From: Thalassiosira profunda
Lineage: Eukaryota; Bacillariophyta; Thalassiosirophyceae; Thalassiosirales; Thalassiosiraceae
Direction of reading: 5' to 3'
NCBI GenBank assembly: GCA_036939355.1
Contig: JALLAP010000760.1
Coordinates: forward strand, 1-10,451
Length of the DNA stretch: 10,451 nt
Positions 1 through 7,560 of the stretch are shown in pieces (position 1 is the stretch's first letter; each line of letters opens with the position of its first letter). The position numbers and the translations under genes are program-made. A model generated the notes under the pieces. The model ran no database searches and was not told where the DNA came from. It saw nothing but the letters and a program-made list of their open reading frames with translations.

Positions 1-1586
1 AACCTTCCGTCGAGCACTCGGTCTTGTCCAGTAACCAGCCAGCCTCAGAAACACAGTGTTCAAAGATTGGCCATAATGTTGCCAGTTCACGTTCTCCTGC
101 TTCTTCTGCCTTTTCAACAATATCTCCTTTGCTGCCGGGCCCAGATTGCAAAGATACGAGAGCGCGTCTGACCAAGCATCCATGCAGGTACGCCTTGGCC
201 TTTTCAGAGTTGCTGCTGTTCGCGAAGAACGATATATAAATTGAATGCTTGCCACCTTCTGCATCTCCGACGACGAGCACATAATTGCCACTCTCTAGGC
301 CAGACTTCTTCGTCATACGAGACTGTACCAGCGATGCAGATCGATGGGAGAGCCGGGCCAATTTGTTGAAGGATACACCCATATGAATCGGATACATCGC
401 TGACTGTAGTGATCTCCACTCAGGAAGAAACAGGAGTGGCTCCTTTCTCGATGCCTCAGTTGGGTTGCTCACAGCAATTGTTGACGCATCCATTTTCCCA
501 CCTTTGCTACTGTCCAAGCAATCAAGGAACTCGTGCACCACCAAATGCAACCGCCACCCGTTCAGCCAGTCCAGCGCCACCAACTTGAGGCTTTTGTAGT
601 TTGCTATCAAGTGAACCAACGTCAGTGCGCAATACAACCCTATTGCCACTTTTACATCGCTGCCGCCAAGCCATTTGGCTGTCAACGCAGCAGACACCAA
701 TCCAATTCCGCCCATCACCGTTCGCTGAGCCCCACTCTTTGCTCTGATATTGCACACAATGCATTTAGAAACGCGACGCAGGGCAAACATACATACCGCC
801 TCAACAAACTCACGCCACCTCCGATAGTCCCTCTTCCGTGCCCATCAAACGCACCGCCCAGTGCATTTGCAACGCCCCTCCGCACGCCCCCGCCGCCACG
901 CCGCAGAGTGCCTTGCACACGTTCCCCAAACAGAGGAGCGGCAAGAAAAGTCCCTCCCGGAGAGACGGTGCAATTATTTCCAACGTGATGCCCACATCGA
1001 CCATGACGTCCGCGAAGAACCGCCACCTTTTCACGTTTCTCCGGAATCCCCGCGCCGCATAGGATGTGAACAGCAGCGACGCAATCATGCCGCAACCATC
1101 TCTAATCAGAAAATTCAGCGTGGCCGACAGGGCGGTCGCGCCAGAGCGGCCGACGCCCACCCCCTCCAGTATCCGCTGGGTGGCGAGGACGGAGCGTAAT
1201 GACGTCGAGAGGTCCTGGAGGTTGTCGTACATGATGTAGCGAAGATATCCCGACTGCCGAAGTGCCTCCAAATTGCCGCCGCCAGTTGAGTTGGGGAGGA
1301 AGGTGGATTGCAGCGCCGCCCGGACGCGGCGCCGCGTGGCTGATGGATGGATGCCACTGAAACGCTCACTGCGCTTTCTTTTATGTGCACCATCGCTAGC
1401 GCCATCGCTAGCGCCATCGCCGTCCTCGTCGAAGCCATCCAATGAGAACGATTCGGACCGGCCGTCGCTCCTCCGCGAGACGATGGTGCCCCGCGGGGTC
1501 TGCGCCAAAGCGTGGCAGCCGGGCTGGCGTTGATGGGCTGCGGAGAGCAGCAATAGGTGAAGGTGCAGGGACTGCAGGGACCTCAT
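1..1586 (-). CDS. RUS family (DUF647) membrane protein, spliced, C-terminus cut by window edge
   Basis: The product belongs to the ROOT UV-B SENSITIVE family (DUF647; plant RUS1-6, human RUSF1), membrane proteins linked in plants to vitamin B6 homeostasis and auxin transport; the biochemical role is not settled. Two exons are seen: 1586..814 and 743..1, joined across a 70-base intron. About 505 residues are visible. Family hallmarks are ATQRILEGVGVG (about 135-146), FLIRDGCGM (159-167), WRFFADVMVDVG (188-199) and KALCGVAAGACGGALQ (225-240). The splice joins SEVA to AKSGAQRT exactly as the family needs; GLVSAALTAKWLGG and the C-terminal domain follow. The ATG at 1586 has A at -3; the frame upstream is open but has no ATG. 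The N-terminus (LHLHLLLLSA) could be a signal peptide or part of a plastid-targeting leader. Residues 55-75 are acidic then basic and probably disordered. The frame is still open at base 1, close to where the family normally ends. Confidence 0.92.
744..813 (-). other. Intron of the RUS gene
   Basis: On the minus strand the intron starts with the consensus donor GTGAGT (813 downward) and ends at CAATATCAG (744). It is phase 2: GC before it and A after it make an alanine codon. Without splicing the frame stops at once (TGA inside the donor). With splicing it continues directly into the next conserved RUS block, so the junction is supported by protein homology rather than by splice signals alone. 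Confidence 0.9.
1391..1420. repeat. 12-base tandem repeat inside the RUS coding region
   Basis: The unit CATCGCTAGCGC occurs twice in full (1391-1402, 1403-1414), followed by half a unit (1415-1420). On the coding minus strand it gives a repeated DGAS unit in the acidic, low-complexity N-terminal stretch. The period of 12 keeps the frame, so changes in copy number would lengthen or shorten the protein without breaking it. Confidence 0.9.
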
Positions 1587-1854
1587 CGTCGAACCGATAG
1601 CCTGGGGTTCCAGGCACGCAAAGCTGCAAGCCGGGCACACCAAAGCTGCAACCGCGCAGCCGAGGCAGCGACGTGAAGAGCTAGAGAGAACCTCTGCTTG
1701 ATGTGCTGGGACAGAGAGGGTCGCTCGCAGCGAGAGAAGACTCCTCCTCGAGACCCAAACGTACTATTCCTACGTAGCTACTGACACAAAGAAATCTTTT
1801 GCAACTGCGCCTACAAACGCGCTGTAAGCAACCGCCCACCCCACGACAGCCCAA
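1587..1854. promoter_or_regulatory. Divergent intergenic region between the RUS and SPRY-META genes
   Basis: These 268 bases separate the two start codons and must hold both promoters. The half next to the SPRY gene is pyrimidine-rich and contains the palindrome CTACGTAG (1770-1777). I see no clear TATA box and no small gene. Open frames here lack ATG starts or are short. The regulatory role is inferred from position only. Confidence 0.5.
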
Positions 1855-2907
1855 ATGCCACAAATCAACCATGATCGCATAATGACCACCACGAGCAGCA
1901 GCGACAGGTCGGCGTGGATCGGGGAAGGTTCAACCGGCGGCCGCCTCGACGCGTCCACCGACGCAGACTCCACATCCACAACAACCATCTCCTTCGCCTC
2001 CGCCACCCAGGGGACGCCGTTCAACATCCGCCTCAACGGTCCCGAGGGTGCACCCAGCGACATCTACTACGAGGTCAAGATCACTGAACTGGCCAAGGGC
2101 TCGTCCCTCGCGGTGGGCTTCGTGACATCAGATGGTTTCCAGCCGGGCTGGAAGACCCGCGGGGCCTTCTACAATGGCAACATCACCAACGGGAGTGCCG
2201 GCCTCATCATCGGATTCGGGCCGCGAGTGAAGGAGGGCGATACGGTGGGGGCCTACCTTCGCCATGTGATTAGAATTGAGGACTACACAAAGCGATGGAT
2301 TATCATGTTTTATCACAACGGGAAGTGCCTCGGGGCGGGGTTTTCGTTGGAGGACGAGGGCGAGCGATATTTCCCGTGCCTTCATCTGAGTGGCAGCGCT
2401 ACCGTGATACGATATACCTCGCCTACACCGCCCACGATATTTGCAAGGGAACCGGAGGATCACGGCGGCGATCCGTACACTGGGCAGTGGGCCATCGAGC
2501 AGGCTTTCTCTGGGCCTGAGCTGGGCCAGATTCTGTTGCCAGAAGATGCCACGTGCCGAACGATTGCATTCGAGAGAGTGGACACGGCGACGCCGTCGAC
2601 GACGGAGGGGGCGGAGTATCGACTAACTGCCACGGTAGACAACTCCTTCCATACCACGTTGGAAATTCCAGGAAGTATAGGGGCGTTCGATCGCATCCAA
2701 TTTACGGCGCCCTGCGCAGCCACGCGGAAAATGCCCCGTCCGGCCTTTCAGGAGCTCGAGCGACTCTTGGAGACTTCGTTGAGTGCCGATGGCGGGTGGA
2801 AGAAGATGATTGTTGCAAGTGAGGGTCGGTTGGTTGTGTCTGGGCCGACGTCAGAGGTGGTCTGCTCCCGATACATGGAGAGCTTCGAGCCCGTGACATC
2901 TCTTTAG
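1855..2907 (+). CDS. SPRY domain protein with a META/HslJ-like C-terminal domain
   Basis: This is a 350-residue intronless protein. Residues about 69-188 read as a SPRY domain, a beta-sandwich protein-interaction module: YYEVKI, AVGF, GAFYNGN, GFGPRVKEGDTVGAYL and IMFYHNGKCLGAGF are its usual strand and loop signatures. The segment about 209-345 resembles the META/HslJ-like fold of bacteria, trypanosomatids and algae. The basis is TGQW at the front, a mid-domain ATRKMPRPAFQELERLLETS (the 'T-x-M-P' plus helix pattern), and GRLVVSGP near the end. No signal peptide or membrane segment is visible, so it is probably cytosolic. A catalytic role is unlikely; an adaptor role is an inference. The ATG at 1855 is first, but the second Met (residue 10, ATG at 1882) has A at -3 and may be the true start. 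SPRY is fairly sure, META-like less so. Confidence 0.8.
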   Translation: MPQINHDRIMTTTSSSDRSAWIGEGSTGGRLDASTDADSTSTTTISFASATQGTPFNIRLNGPEGAPSDIYYEVKITELAKGSSLAVGFVTSDGFQPGWKTRGAFYNGNITNGSAGLIIGFGPRVKEGDTVGAYLRHVIRIEDYTKRWIIMFYHNGKCLGAGFSLEDEGERYFPCLHLSGSATVIRYTSPTPPTIFAREPEDHGGDPYTGQWAIEQAFSGPELGQILLPEDATCRTIAFERVDTATPSTTEGAEYRLTATVDNSFHTTLEIPGSIGAFDRIQFTAPCAATRKMPRPAFQELERLLETSLSADGGWKKMIVASEGRLVVSGPTSEVVCSRYMESFEPVTSL

Positions 2908-2997
2908 GCAGGTGCGAGCAAGTCTGCACATCATTGCACCTATGTTTAACACTCCAGCGCTAACTTTTCACTCTATCTTATCCTCTTGCCATCTCAA

Positions 2998-4146
2998 CTA
3001 CCTGAAATAGTGCTGGGTGTTCTCAAGCGTTTCGCGAAAGGCGAGCTTCGAGAACATATCTTCCACTGCCGCGATTTCCGCGTCAGTAAAGTAGTGCCGA
3101 TAGGTCTTGCCTTTCTGGAAGGGCGACGGTTCACTGACAGCGTCTTGCTCCAGAAACTCAAGAAGAGAGTCTTGCGTTTCTTGACGGTTGTTGGTGTAGT
3201 CCTCGTAGTGCAACACGAGCGATGGAATGTTGAGGTCCCAGGTCGTGAAGAAGGCAAGGTTGTGCCACTGCATGTATCTGAAGAAGTCGGCGTGGCAGGG
3301 AATGGCCAACGCAGCCTCGTCGAATATGTCACTGTGGGCTTGTTCACGCTCGCGGAATCGCTCGCCCAACGAGGCGCAAAAGTCTAGGAAGCCTTCCCGC
3401 GTGGAGGGAAAGACTGCATACTTCTCGGTGTTCTTGCGTGCCAAGTGGAATCGCGAGACGATGTTGTCGAATGGGTCTCGGACGACGTGGACAGCGCGCG
3501 CCACAAGATCTTTGCCGTACGAGTCGACGTGGGTTTCGCCGTCGTCGTCCTTCACCCGGTCGCCCTCGAGACATTTCTTGACAAACGATCGCGGGGTCTC
3601 GAGGTACTTGTCGGGCGGGCATCGAAAGCAGTAGCCACCGCAATGCGTTTTGGTGAGGAGATAGCCGCCAGTTGGAAGCTCAGGCGCAGTTTCTTCGTCT
3701 TCGAACTCGGTCCAAAATGGGCCGGATGGGCTGTCACGGAAGACAGCCACCGTGGCTCCGGCGTCTTCGGTGCGGTAGTTGGAGGCCGTCTTTTGCCTGG
3801 TGGCCGTCCTCACGAGCTCACTTGTATAGCTGGTGCCGGAATTGGGGAAGCTCATTAACCAGGCGAGCTGAGGAGGACCCTCGTCAGCGCTCGATGAAGC
3901 CGAGGTGGCGTCATCAGATAACGTTGCCACGCCATTCTGTTGCAGGAAGGCTGTTGCCCCGTCAGTCGCAGAGCCCGCAATCTGCCGAACCAAGCAAATG
4001 GAACCACCGAGAAGGATGACACACGCAAGAAACCAGAGTATCGTCGGCAAGAAGGAAGGAGACGCACTCCCAGCCGCCCCAGACGAAGAACGAACCAGAA
4101 GAGCCTTGTAGATCGAGGGCCTCTTTCGATCGACTGAGACTCGCAT
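2998..4146 (-). CDS. Type II membrane sulfotransferase (PAPS-dependent, Golgi type)
   Basis: The 382-residue product has a short basic cytosolic tail, one membrane segment (about 32-53, FLPTILWFLACVILLGGSI), a low-complexity stem and a lumenal sulfotransferase domain. The 5'-phosphosulfate-binding loop is SFPNSGTSY (99-107). The TKTH block (165-168) follows the usual strand. The 3'-phosphate-binding element is VVRDPFDNIVSRF (221-233), with R223 and S231 in the expected places. The C-terminal KGKTYRHYFT (345-354) matches the family's conserved 'GK...YFT' motif. Such enzymes transfer sulfate from PAPS to glycans or tyrosines in the Golgi; the acceptor cannot be told from sequence. Two cysteine-rich patches (C169-C176, C192) may form disulfides. 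The ATG has G at -3. The gene converges on the SPRY-META gene (90-base gap) and diverges from the next gene (50-base gap). Confidence 0.87.
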   Translation of the reverse strand: MRVSVDRKRPSIYKALLVRSSSGAAGSASPSFLPTILWFLACVILLGGSICLVRQIAGSATDGATAFLQQNGVATLSDDATSASSSADEGPPQLAWLMSFPNSGTSYTSELVRTATRQKTASNYRTEDAGATVAVFRDSPSGPFWTEFEDEETAPELPTGGYLLTKTHCGGYCFRCPPDKYLETPRSFVKKCLEGDRVKDDDGETHVDSYGKDLVARAVHVVRDPFDNIVSRFHLARKNTEKYAVFPSTREGFLDFCASLGERFREREQAHSDIFDEAALAIPCHADFFRYMQWHNLAFFTTWDLNIPSLVLHYEDYTNNRQETQDSLLEFLEQDAVSEPSPFQKGKTYRHYFTDAEIAAVEDMFSKLAFRETLENTQHYFR

Positions 4147-4196
4147 TGCACAATGTCAGCGAGCTGGAAGCTCGAGCCAAGAAGAGGCAGAGCTTG
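4147..4196. promoter_or_regulatory. 50-base divergent gap with an upstream open reading frame
   Basis: Only 50 bases separate the sulfotransferase ATG from the most likely ATG of the neighbouring plus-strand gene. A 14-residue upstream frame starts at ATG 4153 (A at -3) and its TGA at 4195-4197 overlaps the ATG at 4197. Core promoter elements for at least one gene must lie inside the other's coding region. Confidence 0.5.
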
Positions 4197-6290
4197 ATGG
4201 TTCGCGAGGCGAGACGGCGAATGTGGAAAGCGAGCTGTAAGCCGAGCTCAACGTTCACCCCCTCGGCGACTTCATTCGAAGTTTTGAATTCAAATCGTTC
4301 GAAATTTCAACGATTCAAAACTCCAAAGGCACCCTTGACGCCCTTGCAAAACGACGAGAAGCAACTCGAGATAGAGGCGGCTCTATCTCGAGTGGTGCGG
4401 CGGGAAAGCGCCCGTGGCATCCTAAGTGGGGGTCGACAGAGCCCGATGGTCGACCCACGCTCTCTGGAGGGCGACGGCTTGTCGCTGGCCTTCTTTGAGT
4501 TGCTGTGGAGCAAAAACGAAGACCTAGAGGACAACGAAGAGCGCTCAAAGCCTTCCTGCGTCTTGCGCGTGCCAGACACAGTTGTCTTTCTCTTTGGACA
4601 ACCACACACGTGGTACTTTACCAGCAAGAACGGAGGACCCGACAAGAACAAGACGACCATTCTGAGAAAAAGAAGGGCCAATCTCACTCTAGCAAACATT
4701 GAGGAAGTCTTTCTGACGAAGGCGGGCAAGAAGAGCGACGAAGACATTGTCGCCTACTTTGTGGAGAAGGCCGAACAGAACGCAAGCTCGGAGGCTGGCA
4801 GCGCCGACGTCATCGAATACTTCAACAAGAAGGCGTTGCGCGAGTTCCTGCAGCACGGGAGGCACAACAAGAGCGGCATTCTGCAGCGCTTCGTCGCCCC
4901 TCACGGCGGAGGCAAGCACAATGCGCAAATTCGTGCCATTTGGACTCCGCGGCTTTGCGTGACGGAGCGGAGGCGGACGAAGCAGGAGTTGCACGACAAG
5001 CGCTTTGCCCTCTACGAGCGCGCCGTCACCTTTGACGGGCCGGACGTGCACAGCGTCTCCGTGCCGCTGCGTGGGACGGTCTTGTCGGGAAGGATCGAGA
5101 GCATTTGCAACGAAATCGTCAGGCACATTGCCGACGTGGCCGTCGACACTCGAGGGAGCAGTAGCAGCAGCAGCAGTCAGGCTGCCGACGACAACGCGTT
5201 CCACGGGGTGGCCAGGGCCGTCATTAACTTTAAGGTCGACGGCAACGGCAAGATCTGGATCCTCTGGAGCAACTCCGTCCGGCTCCAAACGTCGCCCGTC
5301 GATGGAACGAACGTTACCGAGGCGCAGAGCCAATCGTCAAGGCAGGCCGCGTTGCAACACCCCTTGAACCTCGAGACGGTCGTCAAATTGCCCGAGTCCG
5401 CCAAGCTCACTCAGGAGCCCAGTCACAAGAGGAACGCCAAGCTCGCCAACAAGGTGGCCTCTGCGACGTGTCCGTCGTGCAACAATCGCGACACCGAGGC
5501 TTCGTTCCAGCCCGTCCCGTACAAAACGATTGTGCAGCACTTTGAGAAGACGCTGCAAATGCTGGAAGAGCAAGCCGACTCTAACCCTACCAGGGTCTGG
5601 CCTCCAGAGGACCGCTTCATCAAGGCTGCGGGCGGCGTGGGCTTTGGGGCCCTGCCTCTGCAGCTGGCTCGTGACAAGGAGGCCAATCCGAGAAGGAAGT
5701 TCTCGGAGGAGACGCACGCGATCCCTCCCGTCCTTAGGCAGGCCCATCCCAAGCTGCGGGCTCAGGGTTACGCCCTGTATCGCAGCGATCCTCTCTTCCT
5801 GCTCAAGACGTGCAACATTTGCGAGGATTGCTTCCTCTCGTACGCCGAGCTGTCGAGCAGCAGCTTCATCCACGTGACAAGGCCAGTGGAGCCGTACGCC
5901 TCCGAAGAGGCGGTGCACTACGAGTTTCCGGCGAGTGAGGAGAAGAAGAGCAGCGAGGGAAAGAGGGAGGAAAAGAAGACGGAGACGGAGGACACGCAAT
6001 CTGGCGGACTTGACTTTGGGCCGGCTCCGGAGCTGCCGCCCGCCATCATGCAACCCCCGCCGACCGCGGATCCCGAGTCAATCGCCGAAGTCTCTGCCAC
6101 TACTGCGTTGAAGCCCAAGGACTCTCTCTTCAATGCTCTCCCAGCGTACTTTCCGAACACCGACGCTGCAAGCAAGAAGAACCTCTCACACTTGCTCGAT
6201 TTGCAGAAGATGCTGGCCGATGCGACGGGCAGCTCCAATGAACCCGTCGATCGGAATCCCTACGAGGAAAATCAGAAGTGGATTGGTTGA
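4197..6290 (+). CDS. Large conserved protein of unknown function with two cysteine-pair motifs
   Basis: I do not recognise a named family for this 697-residue intronless product. It has no signal peptide or membrane segment. The central part (about 205-365) is the most protein-like: SGILQRFVAPHGG, IRAIWTPRLCVTERR, YERAVTFDGPDVHSV, then VARAVINFKVDGNGKIWILW, a pattern I associate with uncharacterised proteins of oomycetes and other flagellated protists (from memory, not checked). A seven-serine run lies just before the last block. CPSC (425-428) and CNICEDC (539-545) could hold a metal ion. The last 130 residues are acidic, lysine- and proline-rich and probably disordered. Start choice: ATG 4197 has T at -3 and G at +4; the frame is open upstream to 4020 but has no ATG, and ATG 4221 is an alternative. 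Function is unknown. Confidence 0.8.
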   Translation: MVREARRRMWKASCKPSSTFTPSATSFEVLNSNRSKFQRFKTPKAPLTPLQNDEKQLEIEAALSRVVRRESARGILSGGRQSPMVDPRSLEGDGLSLAFFELLWSKNEDLEDNEERSKPSCVLRVPDTVVFLFGQPHTWYFTSKNGGPDKNKTTILRKRRANLTLANIEEVFLTKAGKKSDEDIVAYFVEKAEQNASSEAGSADVIEYFNKKALREFLQHGRHNKSGILQRFVAPHGGGKHNAQIRAIWTPRLCVTERRRTKQELHDKRFALYERAVTFDGPDVHSVSVPLRGTVLSGRIESICNEIVRHIADVAVDTRGSSSSSSSQAADDNAFHGVARAVINFKVDGNGKIWILWSNSVRLQTSPVDGTNVTEAQSQSSRQAALQHPLNLETVVKLPESAKLTQEPSHKRNAKLANKVASATCPSCNNRDTEASFQPVPYKTIVQHFEKTLQMLEEQADSNPTRVWPPEDRFIKAAGGVGFGALPLQLARDKEANPRRKFSEETHAIPPVLRQAHPKLRAQGYALYRSDPLFLLKTCNICEDCFLSYAELSSSSFIHVTRPVEPYASEEAVHYEFPASEEKKSSEGKREEKKTETEDTQSGGLDFGPAPELPPAIMQPPPTADPESIAEVSATTALKPKDSLFNALPAYFPNTDAASKKNLSHLLDLQKMLADATGSSNEPVDRNPYEENQKWIG
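4281..4321. repeat. Imperfect inverted repeat near the 5' end of the large gene
   Basis: GTTTTGA (4281-4287) pairs with TCAAAAC (4315-4321), and ATCGTT (4294-4299) with AACGAT (4309-4314). This leaves a 6-base bulge and a 9-base loop. The patch is AT-rich compared with its surroundings and lies inside the coding region. Confidence 0.7.
4365..4392. repeat. Perfect 12-bp inverted repeat (hairpin) in the coding region
   Basis: CTCGAGATAGAG (4365-4376) and CTCTATCTCGAG (4381-4392) are exact reverse complements around a GCGG loop. It encodes LEIEAALSR in the large gene, so the structure exists within a normal helix-like protein segment. It is not at a gene end, so it is not a terminator. Confidence 0.95.
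5157..5177 (+). repeat. Serine-coding AGC/AGT triplet run
   Basis: Seven consecutive AGC or AGT codons give a run of seven serines in the large gene, between two conserved blocks. It is a short in-frame microsatellite and probably marks a flexible loop. Confidence 0.9.
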
Positions 6291-6366
6291 ATCCGGGAGG
6301 AAGAGGGAAAGTCTAATCAACACTAGTTATTGTTGCAATCCGCCTCTTCGGACCAGCGGATCTTTT

Positions 6367-6840
6367 TTAATTCTCTCGTTCATTCGTCGACGGGGCATCT
6401 CGTTTGGGAGAAATCTGCCCCTTCCGCTCCATTTCTTTGATTGCACGCTCGGCCCGGGCGTTCACCTCCGCCTCAGACTCGAACGGCCTACGGCTCTCCT
6501 GGGCGGCGTAACGCACCTCCTGGCGAATGCTCGCTTCCTTCTTCGCGACCAAGGCGCTCAACATTATGCGAAGACGGCAGATCTGGGGCTTGGCGTGGGT
6601 GATACGAAAGTCAGGGTGCATATCATGTGCACAACAAAATGGAAATCGCAACACCACTCACCTGCACAGTCAGGGTAGCCAACCCTGTTCCGCTGACGCT
6701 CTTGTAATACGTCAATCTCTCCCGGGAAAACAATCTCTCGCCGTCGAGCCGCCCCTCCGCCTTTTCATTTTGCAAGACTCAACTTCATCGCCACGACTCA
6801 GTATGAAGCTGTTGCAGGATAATGTCCTTGGCATACCCAT
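6367..6840 (-). CDS. Small three-exon gene, protein of unknown function (tentative model)
   Basis: Proposed exons are 6840..6837, 6777..6662 and 6582..6367, giving about 111 residues. The last exon ends in TAA and encodes a charged helical tail (EAEVNARAERAIKEMERKGQ). The middle exon has no ATG but reads like coding sequence (RLDGERLFSRERLTYYKSV) and ends at CAG|GTGAGT, a consensus donor; unspliced, the frame meets TGA. The first exon would be just ATGG with a strong context (G at -3, G at +4), spliced to TC to make valine. Residues about 28-53 are hydrophobic with scattered arginines, perhaps a weak membrane segment. I do not recognise the family. The second intron is well supported; the first intron and start are inferred. 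If the start is wrong, a Met in the last exon would still give a 65-residue protein. Confidence 0.5.
6583..6661 (-). other. Second intron of the small gene
   Basis: The donor is CAG|GTGAGT (6661 downward). A CTGAC branch-point-like sequence and the acceptor CCCCAG (6583) follow. It is phase 0 and 79 bases long. AAG six bases upstream is an alternative acceptor in the same frame (73-base intron, two more residues). Stops within it make splicing necessary. Confidence 0.65.
6778..6836 (-). other. First intron of the small gene (inferred)
   Basis: The donor is ATGG|GTATGC and the acceptor is GTTGAG, 59 bases, phase 1. An ACTGAG element about 20 bases before the acceptor could be the branch point. 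The acceptor lacks a pyrimidine tract. It was chosen because it is the simplest way to give the middle exon a start codon. Confidence 0.35.
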
Positions 6841-6861
6841 TTCCTCAAAGAGCCACCCACG
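6841..6861. promoter_or_regulatory. 21-base divergent gap between two start codons
   Basis: If the small-gene model is right, its ATG (6840) and the ATG of the D-box protein (6862) are only 21 bases apart. The 5' leaders and promoters of both genes must then overlap each other's coding regions. Confidence 0.4.
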
Positions 6862-7509
6862 ATGAAGCCCAACCGCCTCTTGGGGCGACGCCCCGCTTGT
6901 CTCATGCCTCGCTTCCGAGGTAGCGAAAAGAGGCGGAAGGCAAAGGCACCGCGACGAGCGCTCCAGGACGTGAACGGCAATGCAGGCAGCGAGTCGACGC
7001 GCTACTCCCCCGTTTCGATCGTCAGGAAGATACTCAAGAAGGGCAGCGCAACATCGAAGCGTTCTGCAGGATCCATGGAGACTGTGCAAGATACCAGCGG
7101 CGACGAGGATGATATGATCAAGTCGAAGACTTGCCGCAATCTCCACGCGCTAGTGGACCCGCACGACCGACTTTGCTTCATCCCGCTGCCGATAGAGCAG
7201 CGAGAACCACCGACCGACCAAGAGTTGTGCGCCATCTTTGACCCATGCATCGGACGCATACCACGCAGAGATTTGGACGCTGTGCGACGACGCCTCGACT
7301 ACGATGATGCTTCGGACTCGGAGCCCGGCAGTCCCACAGTGCGTGGGCTGTTGAGACAGTCGTCTCTGGAGACAATCCAGTTGGAGGATGAGGAGACGCT
7401 AGGACTCGATATCTCGGACGAAGCGGACATCCCCGGTGGCGTTACCAAGTGGACGTTGCTCAATCCGTATCCACTGGCCCGGAAACAGCAAACTGTGCGG
7501 TGCACCTAG
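6862..7509 (+). CDS. Basic, phosphosite-rich protein with a destruction-box-like motif; function unknown
   Basis: The 215-residue product matches no family I can name. Residues 1-70 are strongly basic and contain KRRKAKAPRR (23-32), a possible nuclear localisation signal. RRALQDVNGN (31-40) follows the RxxLxx[V/I] form of the APC/C destruction box seen in mitotic cyclins and securins, though asparagine sits at positions 8 and 10 rather than 9. Proline-directed sites YSP (48-50) and GSP (156-158) and acidic serine clusters (DTSGDEDD, DDASDSEPGS) suggest CDK and CK2 phosphorylation. The C-terminal half is acidic and ends in a hydrophobic KWTLLNPYPLARKQQ patch. No membrane segment or enzyme domain is seen. 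The ATG has A at -3. A cell-cycle role is inference only; it could equally be another disordered nuclear protein. It converges on the glycosyltransferase gene (51-base gap). Confidence 0.68.
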   Translation: MKPNRLLGRRPACLMPRFRGSEKRRKAKAPRRALQDVNGNAGSESTRYSPVSIVRKILKKGSATSKRSAGSMETVQDTSGDEDDMIKSKTCRNLHALVDPHDRLCFIPLPIEQREPPTDQELCAIFDPCIGRIPRRDLDAVRRRLDYDDASDSEPGSPTVRGLLRQSSLETIQLEDEETLGLDISDEADIPGGVTKWTLLNPYPLARKQQTVRCT

Positions 7510-7560
7510 CCCCTCGTTTGCAGTGCTGGCAATACTTCGTAGTTGTTCGATAGCTCCTTT

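Noticed and set aside
4146..4196. Extending the large gene to a TTG start at 4146
   Set aside because: The gene is eukaryotic and TTG is not a usual start. The first in-frame ATG is at 4197. The upstream part reads acceptably as protein, so an upstream exon remains possible but is not shown.
4365..4392. Perfect hairpin as a transcription terminator
   Set aside because: It lies near the 5' end of a coding region, has no T-run after it, and the genome is eukaryotic.
4689..5333. 214-codon minus-strand frame opposite the large gene
   Set aside because: Its valine/arginine/leucine-rich composition is typical of an antisense shadow, and the plus strand there carries the conserved blocks.
6712..7146. 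144-codon minus-strand frame opposite the D-box protein gene
   Set aside because: It begins without ATG at 7146 and mirrors the plus-strand coding region. Only its last part overlaps the small spliced gene, in a different frame.
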